Shown here: in pieces, positions 40,962 through 50,250 of the stretch
How the letters are laid out: the number at the start of each line of letters is the position of its first letter
Position numbering within the stretch: the stretch's first letter is position 1
Notes under the pieces: model-generated
Seen by the model: only the letters and a program-made list of their open reading frames with translations
Database searches by the model: none
Told to the model about the DNA's origin: nothing
Assembly: GCF_001277195.1 (NCBI RefSeq)
Contig: NZ_CP012268.1
Span: 2,294,001-2,358,000, forward strand
DNA length: 64,000 nt
Direction of reading: 5' to 3'
Source of the DNA: Cronobacter muytjensii ATCC 51329
GTDB lineage: Bacteria; Pseudomonadota; Gammaproteobacteria; Enterobacterales; Enterobacteriaceae
Program-made: the position numbers and the translations under genes

Positions 40962-41969
40962 TCAGAGATGATAAGAAGGAAGCGCGGCACCCGGGCGCAT
41001 ATAACGCTCCCAGGTGAGTAGCAGTTCGGTCAGCAGCAGCTCCCGATTGACCGCCGCCACATTCAACAGCCGTTCGCGACAGCGGAACAGCGAATCGAGC
41101 ATCGCCTGCAGGATGACGGGCGTAAAGTTCTGGGCCAGTTGTGCCACCAGCACCTGATAATCGGTGTTTACCAGCGCGCCATAGGCTCCGTGACGCCACT
41201 TCAGCGCATCCATCAGGAAAGACGCCAGCCAGTGGAGCCGAAACGGCGCCTGATCGTGGTTAAGCGCGGGTAATAAGGAGAGCCAGTCGCCGCCTGAGAG
41301 CGCCGCCGCCGTTTTCTCGCTGAGCGCCACACGCTGCTGCCACTGTTCCGGCTGGAGGAGCGCCAGCGCGGCGGCGGGCGCACCGCCGGTGAGACGCAGC
41401 GCGGCGTTAATACGCGACGGGTCCGCCTGGGTTTCACGCGCAAGCCAGGCCTCGGCGTAACGCGCCTCCGGCGGCGCGAGGTGCCAGCTAAAGCAGCGGC
41501 TGCGAAGCGTGGCGGGGAGTTGTTCCGGCTCACGACAGCCCAGCAGGAACCAGGTATTTTCCGGCGGCTCTTCCAGCGTTTTCAGCAACGCGTTGGCCGC
41601 CGCCTCCGTCAACTGCGCGGCCTCTTTGATCCAGACGACTTTCGCGCCGCCAAGACGCGCGCGGTCGTAGAGCTTTTCGCTGATATCGCGGATAGCGTCG
41701 ATGCCGAGCGTCGATTTGCCCTTCTCCGGCTCCGCCAGATAATAATCAGGATGCGTGCCCGCCTGCATCAGCTGGCAGGCGCGGCACTGGCCGCAGCTTT
41801 TCTGCCCTTGTGGCTGCTGACACATGCGCCAGCGGCTTAGCGCGTAAATCAGCGCGTCGTCGCCCATGCCGGGCAATGCGTGAATCAATACCGCATGGTG
41901 TCCCCTGCCGGACTGCCAGTTGCCGACCAGATGTTCAAACGAGGGGCGCAGCCACGGATACCATTTCAT
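40962..41969 (-). CDS. holB: DNA polymerase III delta-prime subunit HolB
   Basis: The stator subunit of the clamp loader. AAA+ fold with a degenerate P-loop (PGMGDDALIYAL), as expected since delta-prime does not bind ATP; zinc module CGQCRACQ (about 58-65); and LLKTLEEPPENTWFLL with the SRC motif TLRSRCF. The start at 41969 (MKWYPWLRP) gives 335 residues and overlaps the tmk stop by one base. Confidence 0.95.
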   Translation of the reverse strand: MKWYPWLRPSFEHLVGNWQSGRGHHAVLIHALPGMGDDALIYALSRWRMCQQPQGQKSCGQCRACQLMQAGTHPDYYLAEPEKGKSTLGIDAIRDISEKLYDRARLGGAKVVWIKEAAQLTEAAANALLKTLEEPPENTWFLLGCREPEQLPATLRSRCFSWHLAPPEARYAEAWLARETQADPSRINAALRLTGGAPAAALALLQPEQWQQRVALSEKTAAALSGGDWLSLLPALNHDQAPFRLHWLASFLMDALKWRHGAYGALVNTDYQVLVAQLAQNFTPVILQAMLDSLFRCRERLLNVAAVNRELLLTELLLTWERYMRPGAALPSYHL

Positions 41970-42607
41970 TATTTTTGCTCCTGCACCCAACGCGTCACCG
42001 TGGCGCGGATATCGCGACTGACGGCCTCCAGCGGCTGGCAGGCGTCAATAGTGACAATGCGCGGGTCGCCCGCAGCCAGCTCAAGATAGCGAGCGCGGGT
42101 GCGGTTAAAGAAATCGAGCGATTCCTGTTCGATGCGGTCAAGCTCCCCGCGCGCGCGGGCGCGCTCAAGCCCGATGCGCGGATCGACATCAAGATAAATG
42201 GTCAGATCCGGCGCGAAATCGCCCAGCACCGCCTGGCGCAGCGTGGCCAGCAGCGCGCGGTCAATGCCGCGCCCGCCGCCCTGATAAGCCTGGGTGGAGA
42301 GATCGTGACGGTCGCCAATGACCCATTCGCCGCGCGCGAGCGCAGGCTTAATCACAGTGTCCACCAGCTGGACGCGGGCGGCGTAAAACAGCAGCACTTC
42401 GGCATTGTCGGTGATGACTTCATCGCCCACCGATTTGATATCCAGCACGAGGCTACGCAGTTTTTCGGCCAGCACCGTACCGCCCGGCTCGCGAGTGAAG
42501 GTCAGGTTGGCTACGCCGAGCGATTTCAGCGTCTCGACCACCAGATTGCGCGCCGTGGTTTTTCCGGCGCCTTCCAGCCCTTCGATGACAATGTATTTAC
42601 TGCTCAT
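41969..42607 (-). CDS. tmk: Thymidylate kinase
   Basis: Phosphorylates dTMP to dTDP. P-loop GLEGAGKTT near residue 9, the DR motif FTREPGGT and GDRHDLSTQAYQGGGRGID, and the lid with its arginines (RARARGELDRIEQE), which is the E. coli type. The start at 42607 (MSSKYIVIEG) gives 212 residues; the open frame upstream is mltG in another frame. It overlaps mltG by 11 bases. Confidence 0.96.
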   Translation of the reverse strand: MSSKYIVIEGLEGAGKTTARNLVVETLKSLGVANLTFTREPGGTVLAEKLRSLVLDIKSVGDEVITDNAEVLLFYAARVQLVDTVIKPALARGEWVIGDRHDLSTQAYQGGGRGIDRALLATLRQAVLGDFAPDLTIYLDVDPRIGLERARARGELDRIEQESLDFFNRTRARYLELAAGDPRIVTIDACQPLEAVSRDIRATVTRWVQEQK

Positions 42608-43619
42608 TTTTATCCTTAAGCGCCTTAAGATAATCCTGCACTGCACGATTATGGCTGGCGAGATTCGTGGTGAACGTATGGCCGCCCTTACCGTCCGCCA
42701 CAAAATAGAGGTACGGCGTTTTCGCCGGATGCGCCGCCGCCTTCAGCGACGCCTCGCCAGGCATTGCGATAGGGCCTGGCGGCAGGCCGCTGATGACGTA
42801 GGTATTATACGGCGTCGGGGTTTCCAGATCTTTACGTGAAAGCTTCCCGTTGTAATCGTTACCCATGCCGTAAATGACCGTCGGATCGGTTTGCAGACGC
42901 ATCCCAATGCGCAGACGGTTGATAAACACCGATGCAACGCGGTCACGCTCGCCCGCCACCGCCGTCTCTTTTTCAATGATGGACGCCATCGTCACCAGCT
43001 GGTTCGGATCTTTATATGGCAACCCGTCCATACGTGATTTCCAGATAGCGTCCACCGCTTTCACCATCCGTTGATGGGCGCGCCTGAGCAGCGTCACATC
43101 AGAGGTGTTGGCGGTATAGAGCCAGGTATCAGGCCAGAACCACCCCTCCACCCAGTCGGGATGTTCAAGCTTCAGCGCCTGCGCTACCGTCGCGTACTCG
43201 TCGTCTTTAAGGGTGTGTTTAATATAGGGCGCTTCGCGCAGCTGTTTCAGCCAGTCACTCAGCTTCATGCCTTCGACAAAGCGGATGGGGAATTGCGCCT
43301 CTTTACCGCTCGCGAGCAGACGCAAAGCGTCACGCACAGTCATTTGTGGCGTGAATCGGTATGTCCCGGCTTTGAAATGTGCCAGCCCTGGCTCAAGACG
43401 TAACAGCCACTGGAATACGCGCGGGCGTTTGATGAGCTTTTCATCATAAAGCTGCTGGCCAAGCGCGAGACGCCCGGTGCCCGGTTTAAGTGTAAATATC
43501 GTTTCTTTCGCAATCGGCAACGGGCTTTGCGCCAGCTGGCGCACTTTCCAGTAACCAACACCTGCCGCGGCGGCAAGCACAAGAACCAGCAGTAGCGCGA
43601 CGCGCAACATTTTCTTCAT
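42597..43619 (-). CDS. mltG: Endolytic murein transglycosylase MltG
   Basis: An inner-membrane lytic transglycosylase that cuts nascent glycan strands and sets their length. N-terminal helix about 6-24 (VALLLVLVLAAAAGVGYW), a LysM-like subdomain, then the YceG fold with catalytic Glu218 in ASIIEKETAV and conserved NTYVISGLPPGPIAMPG. The ATG at 43619 gives 340 residues, equal to E. coli. It sits 10 bases after the pabC stop and overlaps tmk. Confidence 0.95.
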   Translation of the reverse strand: MKKMLRVALLLVLVLAAAAGVGYWKVRQLAQSPLPIAKETIFTLKPGTGRLALGQQLYDEKLIKRPRVFQWLLRLEPGLAHFKAGTYRFTPQMTVRDALRLLASGKEAQFPIRFVEGMKLSDWLKQLREAPYIKHTLKDDEYATVAQALKLEHPDWVEGWFWPDTWLYTANTSDVTLLRRAHQRMVKAVDAIWKSRMDGLPYKDPNQLVTMASIIEKETAVAGERDRVASVFINRLRIGMRLQTDPTVIYGMGNDYNGKLSRKDLETPTPYNTYVISGLPPGPIAMPGEASLKAAAHPAKTPYLYFVADGKGGHTFTTNLASHNRAVQDYLKALKDKNEQ

Positions 43620-43629
43620 GGGAACCCGG

Positions 43630-44430
43630 TTATTCGCAGTGGGAAATGAGGTGGTTATAAAGTTCGCGGGAGGCGTAAGCGTGACCGTCAATCTCACGCA
43701 CTGGCACCAGCGGCATCAGCGCATTGCAGATAAAGACCTCGTCAGCCTCTTCAAGCGCACTGAACGGCGCGTTAATTTCAGACAATCGCCAGGCTGACTG
43801 ATTCAGCAGGCCAATAATATGGCGCCGCATAAGGCCATCGACGCCAGCCTGATCGAGACGGGGGGTAAACACCGCTTTTCCTTTACGCCAGAACAGATTA
43901 GCCGCACAGCATTCCGTAACCCACCCTTCGCTGTCAAGTACCAGCGCCTCATCGGCGGGCGTCTGCTCAAGATGCGCGCGAATGAGCACCTGTTCAAGCC
44001 GGTTGAGGTGCTTAATGCCAGCAAGATGCGGGTTGCGTCCGAGCCGCACTGGACTGAGGGCAAGACGGATGCCTCGCGCGCGCCAGTCGTCGTAAAACGC
44101 GGGATACGCCGCGCGCGATACGATACGCGTCGGCGCGCCGCATCCGGCGATACCGTAGCCGCGCGATCCAGCCCCTCGGGTAATAATGACTTTCACGACC
44201 GCGCTCCCCTGTCCCTGCGCCGCCTGCATTATTTCGTTACGCAGCGCGCTGGCGTCCGGCATTGCGATGACCAGCCGCTCGCAACCTTCGCGCAGGCGCG
44301 CCAGATGCTGCTCCAGCATGATAACGACGCCGTCGCGCACGCGGGCCGTGGTAAAACAGCCATCGCCGAACTGAACGGCGCGATCGGCCGCCGGCAGGCA
44401 ATCCTGGTCGAGACCATTAATTAACAGCAT
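43630..44430 (-). CDS. pabC: Aminodeoxychorismate lyase PabC
   Basis: A PLP enzyme that converts aminodeoxychorismate to p-aminobenzoate plus pyruvate, for folate. Fold-type IV features: the Schiff-base lysine in LAGIKHLNRLEQVLIR, and the late EVFICNALMPLVPVREIDG. 266 residues (E. coli 269). In the fabF-pabC-mltG-tmk-holB order of E. coli, with a terminator between it and fabF. Confidence 0.94.
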   Translation of the reverse strand: MLLINGLDQDCLPAADRAVQFGDGCFTTARVRDGVVIMLEQHLARLREGCERLVIAMPDASALRNEIMQAAQGQGSAVVKVIITRGAGSRGYGIAGCGAPTRIVSRAAYPAFYDDWRARGIRLALSPVRLGRNPHLAGIKHLNRLEQVLIRAHLEQTPADEALVLDSEGWVTECCAANLFWRKGKAVFTPRLDQAGVDGLMRRHIIGLLNQSAWRLSEINAPFSALEEADEVFICNALMPLVPVREIDGHAYASRELYNHLISHCE

Positions 44431-44503
44431 GGTGGCTCCTTAACGGGTAGCGCATTAGTCTGGCAGGATGACCAACGGGGGGCAAGAGGAAGGGAAAATG
44501 TTC

Positions 44504-44528
44504 AAAGGCCCGCGCGGGGCGGGCCTTT
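44504..44528 (-). terminator. Hairpin terminator after fabF
   Basis: AAAGGCCCGC (44504-44513) pairs with GCGGGCCTTT (44519-44528). On the minus strand it is followed by GAACATTTT, so termination may be partial. It lies ten bases after the fabF stop. Confidence 0.65.
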
Positions 44529-44538
44529 GTGGCGACTG

Positions 44539-45780
44539 TCAGACCTTTTTGAAGATCAGAGAGCCGTTGGTGCCGCCGAAGCCGAAGGAGTTACACAGGG
44601 TATACTCCAGGCCAGAAACCTGACGCGCTTCATGCGGAACGAAGTCAAGATCGCAGCCTTCGTCCGGATTGTCCAGGTTGATGGTCGGCGGAACCGCCTG
44701 ATCGCGCAGCGCGAGGATGGAGTAGATAGATTCTACTGCGCCCGCCGCGCCAAGCAGATGGCCGGTCATCGATTTAGTGGAGCTCACCATTACGCGTTTC
44801 GCCGCGTCGCCGAAGACGGATTTCACCGCCTGGGCTTCTGCTACGTCGCCCGCAGGCGTCGAGGTGCCGTGCGCATTGACGTAACCGATTTGGCCTGCGT
44901 CAAGACCTGCGTCACGCAGCGCGTGCGTCATGGCCAGCGCCGCGCCCGCGCCGTTTTCCGGCGGAGAGGTCATATGATACGCATCGCTGCTCATACCAAA
45001 ACCGACCAGTTCAGCGTAGATCTTCGCGCCGCGTTTTTTCGCGTGCTCGTACTCTTCCAGCACGATGATGCCCGCGCCGTCGCCCAGCACAAATCCATCC
45101 CTCTCTTTATCCCACGGACGGCTTGCGGCCTGCGGGTTATCGTTACGGGTGGAGAGCGCACGCGCCGCGCCGAATCCGCCAACGCCGAGCGGCGTACTGG
45201 CTTTTTCTGCGCCGCCTGCCAGCATGACGTCAGCATCGCCGTAGGCGATGATGCGCGCCGCATGGCCGATGTTGTGCACGCCGGAGGTGCAGGCGGTGGC
45301 GATAGAAATGCTGGGACCGCGCAGACCGTACATGATGGTCAGATGACCCGCCACCATGTTAACAATCGTTGATGGCACGAAGAAGGGACTGATTTTCCGC
45401 GGGCCGCCGTTAACCAGCGAGCTGTGGTTCTCTTCGATTAAGCCAAGGCCGCCGATGCCGGAACCGATAGCCGCGCCGATGCGAGGAGCGTTCTCTTCCG
45501 TCACTTCAAGGCCGGAATCCTGCATGGCCTGTACGCCGGCGACAATTCCATATTGAATAAAGGCATCCATCTTGCGCTGTTCTTTGCGCGAGATAATGTC
45601 TTCACAGTTAAAATCCTTTACTAAGCCAGCAAATTTTGTTGCATAGGCGCTAGTATCGAAATGGTCGATCAGGCTGATGCCACTCTGACCGGCAAGGAGA
45701 GCTTTCCAGGTAGACTCTACGGTATTGCCGACAGGAGACAACATGCCCAGTCCGGTCACAACTACACGACGCTTAGACAC
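44539..45780 (-). CDS. fabF: 3-oxoacyl-ACP synthase II FabF
   Basis: Elongates fatty acids, including palmitoleate to vaccenate at low temperature. The nucleophilic cysteine is Cys164 with the initiator counted (ISIATACTSGVHNIG); the histidines are in NAHGTSTPAGD and TGHLLGAAG. 413 residues, the E. coli length. It follows acpP across a terminator-like hairpin. Confidence 0.97.
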   Translation of the reverse strand: MSKRRVVVTGLGMLSPVGNTVESTWKALLAGQSGISLIDHFDTSAYATKFAGLVKDFNCEDIISRKEQRKMDAFIQYGIVAGVQAMQDSGLEVTEENAPRIGAAIGSGIGGLGLIEENHSSLVNGGPRKISPFFVPSTIVNMVAGHLTIMYGLRGPSISIATACTSGVHNIGHAARIIAYGDADVMLAGGAEKASTPLGVGGFGAARALSTRNDNPQAASRPWDKERDGFVLGDGAGIIVLEEYEHAKKRGAKIYAELVGFGMSSDAYHMTSPPENGAGAALAMTHALRDAGLDAGQIGYVNAHGTSTPAGDVAEAQAVKSVFGDAAKRVMVSSTKSMTGHLLGAAGAVESIYSILALRDQAVPPTINLDNPDEGCDLDFVPHEARQVSGLEYTLCNSFGFGGTNGSLIFKKV

Positions 45781-45829
45781 GTTTGTCCTCCAGGGAGGGA
45801 TGATATTAGTAGATACTTGTGGGACTAAA

Positions 45830-45861
45830 AGATAAAACTCAGGCGGTCGAGCGACCGCCTG
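45830..45861 (-). terminator. Terminator or attenuator between acpP and fabF
   Basis: CAGGCGGTC (45840-45848), GAGC, GACCGCCTG (45853-45861). On the minus strand AGTTTTATCTTTTAG follows. It would make most acpP transcripts monocistronic and reduce read-through into fabF. Confidence 0.75.
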
Positions 45862-45872
45862 GAGATGTTCAC

Positions 45873-46109
45873 TTACGCCTGGTGGCCGTTGATGTAATCA
45901 ATGGCAGCCTGAACGGTGGTGATTTTCTCAGCTTCTTCGTCCGGAATCTCAGTATCAAACTCTTCTTCCAGAGCCATTACCAGCTCAACGGTGTCAAGAG
46001 AATCAGCGCCCAGGTCTTCAACGAAGGAAGCATTGTTGGTAACTTCTTCCTGCTTAACGCCCAGCTGTTCGCCGATAATTTTCTTAACGCGTTCTTCGAT
46101 AGTGCTCAT
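45873..46109 (-). CDS. acpP: Acyl carrier protein
   Basis: Carries growing fatty acyl chains on a 4'-phosphopantetheine attached to Ser37 (initiator counted) in [16 protein letters not shown] 78-residue acidic four-helix protein identical in length to E. coli. The 154-base gap before it carries a -10-like TATACA (minus strand, 46157-46162), matching the private acpP promoter known in E. coli. TAGGA-type ribosome site upstream. Confidence 0.98.
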
Positions 46110-46263
46110 ACTCTTAAATTTCCTATCAAAACTCGCTTTCGCGATGGTTTTCGTAGTGTATAAAATGTTGAAAAAGTTGCAACTAAATCCCGGCAGGTCT
46201 TACCACGATTTTACGCTATTTTGCGGGCAATTGCCCTGATAACGCAAATAATTTTATTCGTGA

Positions 46264-46998
46264 TTAAACCATGTACATTCCGCCGTTGACGTGCAGGGTC
46301 TCACCAGTGATGTACCCGGCCTCGTCAGAGGCTAAAAATGCAACCGCGCTGGCGATTTCTTTTGCGTCGCCTAAGCGACCCGCAGGAACTTCCGCCAGAA
46401 TACCCGCACGCTGGTCGTCAGACAGCGCACGCGTCATGTCCGTTTCAATAAAACCCGGAGCAACAACGTTTACCGTAATACCGCGGGACGCAACTTCACG
46501 CGCCAGCGATTTACTGAAACCGATAAGACCCGCTTTCGCCGCAGCGTAGTTGGCCTGACCGGCATTTCCCATGGTACCAACCACAGAACCGATAGTGATA
46601 ATGCGGCCGTGACGCTTTTTCATCATAGCCCGCATTACCGCTTTTGACAGACGGAAAACCGATGACAGGTTGGTTTCGATGATATCGTTCCACTCGTCAT
46701 CTTTCATTCGCATCAGCAGGTTGTCACGGGTTATCCCGGCATTATTGACCAGAATATCCACTTCGCCAAATTCTGCGCGAATATTTTCCAGAACCGATTC
46801 GATGGATGCCGCATCGGTCACATTCAGCATCAGGCCTTTGCCATTAGCGCCCAGATAGTCGCTAATCGCTTGCGCGCCGCTTTCGCTGGTGGCGGTGCCG
46901 ATAACCTTAGCGCCGCGTGCGGCCAGGGTTTCGGCGATAGCGCGGCCGATACCGCGGCTCGCACCAGTGACCAGCGCGATTTTTCCTTCAAAGCTCAT
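46264..46998 (-). CDS. fabG: 3-oxoacyl-ACP reductase FabG
   Basis: NADPH-dependent reduction of 3-ketoacyl-ACP. Short-chain dehydrogenase: cofactor loop TGASRGIGRAIAE, NNAG near residue 86, catalytic Ser in ITIGSVVGTMG, and YAAAKAG with the Tyr and Lys. The start at 46998 (MSFEGKIALVTG) gives 244 residues, as E. coli. It lies 13 bases after fabD. Confidence 0.97.
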   Translation of the reverse strand: MSFEGKIALVTGASRGIGRAIAETLAARGAKVIGTATSESGAQAISDYLGANGKGLMLNVTDAASIESVLENIRAEFGEVDILVNNAGITRDNLLMRMKDDEWNDIIETNLSSVFRLSKAVMRAMMKKRHGRIITIGSVVGTMGNAGQANYAAAKAGLIGFSKSLAREVASRGITVNVVAPGFIETDMTRALSDDQRAGILAEVPAGRLGDAKEIASAVAFLASDEAGYITGETLHVNGGMYMV

Positions 46999-47011
46999 GG
47001 TTTTCCTCGTT

Positions 47012-47941
47012 TTATTGCGCAAGTGCCGCTGACAGGCTGGCCGGCTCGTTAATCGCCGCCGCCGTCAGGTTGTCAACAATACGTTTCGTCAGGCCGGTCA
47101 GCACTTTGCCCGGACCCACTTCATACAGCTGCGTCACGCCCTGCGCCGCGATAAATTCAACGCTTTTCGTCCACTGTACCGGGCTGTAAAGCTGGCGCAC
47201 AAGCGCATCGCGAATCGCTTCCGGCGTGGTCTCGCATTTCACGTCGACGTTATTGACGACCGGGATTTGTGGAGCGTTGAACGTGATCTTTTCAAGCTCA
47301 GACGCGAGCTTATCCGCCGCCGGCTTCATCAGCGCGCAGTGAGACGGCACGCTGACCGGCAACGGCAGCGCGCGCTTGGCGCCTGCGGCTTTGCAGGCAG
47401 CGCCTGCGCGCTCGACGGCCTCTTTATGACCCGCGATAACCACCTGACCTGGCGAGTTGAAGTTAACCGGCGAAACCACCTGCCCTTCAGCGGCTTCTTC
47501 GCAAGCTTTCGCAATCGCATCGTCATCGAGGCCAATAATCGCCGCCATCGCGCCCGTGCCTTCCGGCACGGCTTCCTGCATGAATTTGCCACGCAGTTCA
47601 ACCAGACGCACCGCGTCGGCGAAATCAATAACGCCCGCGCACACCAGCGCGGAATATTCGCCGAGGCTATGACCGGCCATCAGCGCAGGCGCTTTACCAC
47701 CCTGCTCCTGCCAGACGCGCCACAGCGCGACGGACGCCGTCAGGAGCGCAGGCTGTGTCTGCCAGGTTTTGTTCAGCTCTTCCGCCGGGCCTTGTTGAAC
47801 CAGCGCCCAGAGATCATAGCCCAGCGCCGCGGAGGCTTCGCGGAACGTCGCTTCAATAACGGGAAAATTTGCCGCCATGTCAGACAGCATCCCCACAGCC
47901 TGAGAGCCCTGGCCCGGGAACACAAAAGCAAATTGCGTCAT
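47012..47941 (-). CDS. fabD: Malonyl-CoA:ACP transacylase FabD
   Basis: Transfers malonyl groups to ACP. The nucleophile is Ser92 in MAGHSLGEYSALV; the histidine is in SVPSHCALMKPA and QGSQAVGM forms the oxyanion loop. 309 residues as in E. coli. Between fabH (17-base gap) and fabG. Confidence 0.97.
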   Translation of the reverse strand: MTQFAFVFPGQGSQAVGMLSDMAANFPVIEATFREASAALGYDLWALVQQGPAEELNKTWQTQPALLTASVALWRVWQEQGGKAPALMAGHSLGEYSALVCAGVIDFADAVRLVELRGKFMQEAVPEGTGAMAAIIGLDDDAIAKACEEAAEGQVVSPVNFNSPGQVVIAGHKEAVERAGAACKAAGAKRALPLPVSVPSHCALMKPAADKLASELEKITFNAPQIPVVNNVDVKCETTPEAIRDALVRQLYSPVQWTKSVEFIAAQGVTQLYEVGPGKVLTGLTKRIVDNLTAAAINEPASLSAALAQ

Positions 47942-47958
47942 TTTTTTATCCTTCTCGA

Positions 47959-48912
47959 TTAAAAACGAACCAGCGCGGAACCCCAGGTGAAGCCGCCGCC
48001 GAAAGCTTCCAGCAGAACCAGTTGGCCCCGTTGAATGCGTCCGTCGCGTACCGCTTCATCCAGCGCGCAAGGCACGGAAGCCGCAGAGGTGTTGCCGTGT
48101 CTGTCGAGGGTCACAACGACATTGTCCATCGACATACCGAGTTTTTTCGCGGTCGCGCTGATAATGCGCAGATTCGCCTGATGCGGCACCAGCCAGTCGA
48201 GAGCGGCACGATCGAGCTGATTGGCTTCCAGCGTCTCGTCGACAATATGGGCCAGTTCCGTTACCGCGACTTTAAAGACTTCGTTCCCGGCCATCGTCAG
48301 GAAGGTCGGGCTGTCCGGATTTACGCGATCCTGGTTCGGCAGCGTTAACAGTTCGCCGTAGCTGCCGTCCGCGTGCAGATGGGTGGAGAGAATGCCCGGC
48401 TCTTCGCTCGCGCCAAGAACGGCGGCGCCGGCGCCATCGCCGAACAAAATGATCGTGCCGCGATCTTCAGGATCGAGCGTACGTGCCAGCACGTCTGAGC
48501 CTATCACCAGCGCGTTTTTCACCGCGCCGGATTTTACGTATTGATCGGCGATGCTTAGCGCATAAGTAAAGCCTGCGCAGGCGGCAGCGACGTCAAACGC
48601 CGGACAGCCTTTAATGCCCAGCATGCCCTGAACCTGGCAGGCCGCGCTTGGGAAAGCGTGCGTGGCGGAGGTGGTGGCGACGATAATCAGGCCAATCTGT
48701 GTTTTGTCGATGCCGGCCATGTCAATCGCGCGCAGCGCCGCTTCGTGGCCCATAGTGGCGACAGTCTCGTCAGGCGCCGCAATGCGACGCTCGCGGATAC
48801 CGGTGCGAGTGACAATCCACTCGTCAGAGGTCTCGACCATTTTTTCCAGATCGGCGTTCGTCCGCACTTGTTCAGGCAGATAGCTGCCTGTACCAATAAT
48901 CTTCGTATACAT
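47959..48912 (-). CDS. fabH: 3-oxoacyl-ACP synthase III FabH
   Basis: Starts fatty-acid synthesis by condensing acetyl-CoA with malonyl-ACP. Catalytic Cys112 in DVAAACAGFTYAL, histidine in WLVPHQANLRII, asparagine in DRHGNTSAASVP. 317 residues as in E. coli. It begins six bases after plsX. Confidence 0.97.
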   Translation of the reverse strand: MYTKIIGTGSYLPEQVRTNADLEKMVETSDEWIVTRTGIRERRIAAPDETVATMGHEAALRAIDMAGIDKTQIGLIIVATTSATHAFPSAACQVQGMLGIKGCPAFDVAAACAGFTYALSIADQYVKSGAVKNALVIGSDVLARTLDPEDRGTIILFGDGAGAAVLGASEEPGILSTHLHADGSYGELLTLPNQDRVNPDSPTFLTMAGNEVFKVAVTELAHIVDETLEANQLDRAALDWLVPHQANLRIISATAKKLGMSMDNVVVTLDRHGNTSAASVPCALDEAVRDGRIQRGQLVLLEAFGGGFTWGSALVRF

Positions 48913-48918
48913 GTACGC

Positions 48919-49953
48919 TCAGTCACTCTTGGGTAATACAGATTCCAGGCGAGCGGCAATCCGCTGAGGGACTTGTCGCTGCACCGCCTGCACTGCCTGT
49001 TCAATCGCGACCGCAAAAGCTCGCTGATTGGCTGCACCGTGGCTCTTAATCACCGTGCCGCGCAATCCTAACAGACAGGCGCCATTATACTGGTCGGGGT
49101 TCAGGTGACTGAATCGCCTTGAGAGGCTTTTTTGTAACCAACGCTTTAATAAAAGCCACCACCACGACCGTTTTTTTCCTTCCCCCTGCGATTTGAGCAG
49201 CGAAAGGAACATCCTGACAACACCTTCCATCGTTTTTAGCGTGACGTTACCGACAAAACCGTCGCATACCAGGACATCCGTTTTGCCGGTCAGTAATTCG
49301 TTGGCTTCGAGATAGCCGATGTAGTTCATCGATGGTACGGCTTTTAAGATCGCCGCCGCATCGCGGATGCTATCCAGCCCTTTCGTCTCTTCTTCGCCAA
49401 TATTGAGCAGCGCGACGCGCGGATTATCGATGCCAAGCACCTCTTCCGCCATCACCGAGCCCATAATCGCAAACTGCGCGAGCATCGTACCGTCGCATTC
49501 CACGTTGGCGCCTAAATCCAGCACCACCGTTTTGCCCTTCTGCTGGTGCGGCAACACCGTCACCAGCGCAGGCCGCTCAATGCCGTCGACAGGCTTAAGC
49601 AACAGTTTGGCAAGCCCCATCAGCGCGCCGGTATTACCAGCGCTGATACAAGCCTGCGCACGCCCTTCTTTCACCAGCTCCAGCGCGATACGCATGGAGC
49701 TGCCGCGACTGTTGCGCACAGCCTGAGAAGGACGGACATCACTGGCAATAACCGATTCTGCCGCAATGATGTGCAGCCGTGAACGTTGTTCAAAATCAGC
49801 TCTGGCAAGTAATGGCGTGATGGCGTCGGGGTCGCCGACTAAAAGAAGATGCAAATGTGGATCAGAATTCAGTGCCTGCAATGCTGCAGGCACTGTCACG
49901 GCAGGACCAAAGTCCCCGCCCATGACATCTAACGCCAGGGTTAGAGGTGTCAA
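48919..49953 (-). CDS. plsX: Phosphate acyltransferase PlsX
   Basis: Makes acyl-phosphate from acyl-ACP for phospholipid synthesis. Conserved LALDVMGGDFGPAVTVPAAL at the start, SAGNTGALMGLAKL, LDLGANVECDGTMLAQFA, and VCDGFVGNVTLKTMEGVVRM. Length is 344 residues; E. coli is annotated at 356 and differs in the last dozen residues, which are non-conserved. Two hairpins separate it from rpmF. Confidence 0.95.
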   Translation of the reverse strand: MTPLTLALDVMGGDFGPAVTVPAALQALNSDPHLHLLLVGDPDAITPLLARADFEQRSRLHIIAAESVIASDVRPSQAVRNSRGSSMRIALELVKEGRAQACISAGNTGALMGLAKLLLKPVDGIERPALVTVLPHQQKGKTVVLDLGANVECDGTMLAQFAIMGSVMAEEVLGIDNPRVALLNIGEEETKGLDSIRDAAAILKAVPSMNYIGYLEANELLTGKTDVLVCDGFVGNVTLKTMEGVVRMFLSLLKSQGEGKKRSWWWLLLKRWLQKSLSRRFSHLNPDQYNGACLLGLRGTVIKSHGAANQRAFAVAIEQAVQAVQRQVPQRIAARLESVLPKSD

Positions 49954-49974
49954 GATATCGCCAGGTTACGGTTA

Positions 49975-50034
49975 TCCCCGCTGGAGCGGGGAAAGCGCAC
50001 TAAGCTCAATCACGCTTGCGCGTGATTACTTAGT
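49975..50034 (-). promoter_or_regulatory. Two hairpins between rpmF and plsX
   Basis: TCCCCGCT (49975-49982) pairs with AGCGGGGA (49985-49992). AATCACGC (50008-50015) pairs with GCGTGATT (50020-50027), extended by ACTAAG (49999-50004) with CTTAGT (50029-50034), enclosing the rpmF stop codon. No T tract follows, so RNA processing, stability or coupling is more likely than termination. Confidence 0.55.
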
Positions 50035-50199
50035 GATAACCTTGCGACCGCGGTAGTAACCGTCGGCGGTGATGTGGTGACGCAGATGGGTTTCACCAGA
50101 AGTTTTGTCTACAGACAGGCTGGTGACAGCGGTCAGCGCGTCATGAGAACGACGCATACCGCGCTTGGAACGAGTGGGTTTATTCTGTTGTACGGCCAT
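50026..50199 (-). CDS. rpmF: 50S ribosomal protein L32
   Basis: A 57-residue ribosomal protein, too short for many gene finders. Translation: [20 protein letters not shown], continuing [20 protein letters not shown] and ending [17 protein letters not shown]. It is the E. coli type, without the zinc cysteines of some L32 proteins. AAGG-type ribosome site upstream (minus strand GAGTAAGGTCC before the ATG). It lies between yceD and plsX, as in E. coli, where all three are cotranscribed. Confidence 0.96.
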
Positions 50200-50250
50200 G
50201 GACCTTACTCCTCAATTACGGCTTATTCCTGCTCGCGCGGGAAACGCCAA

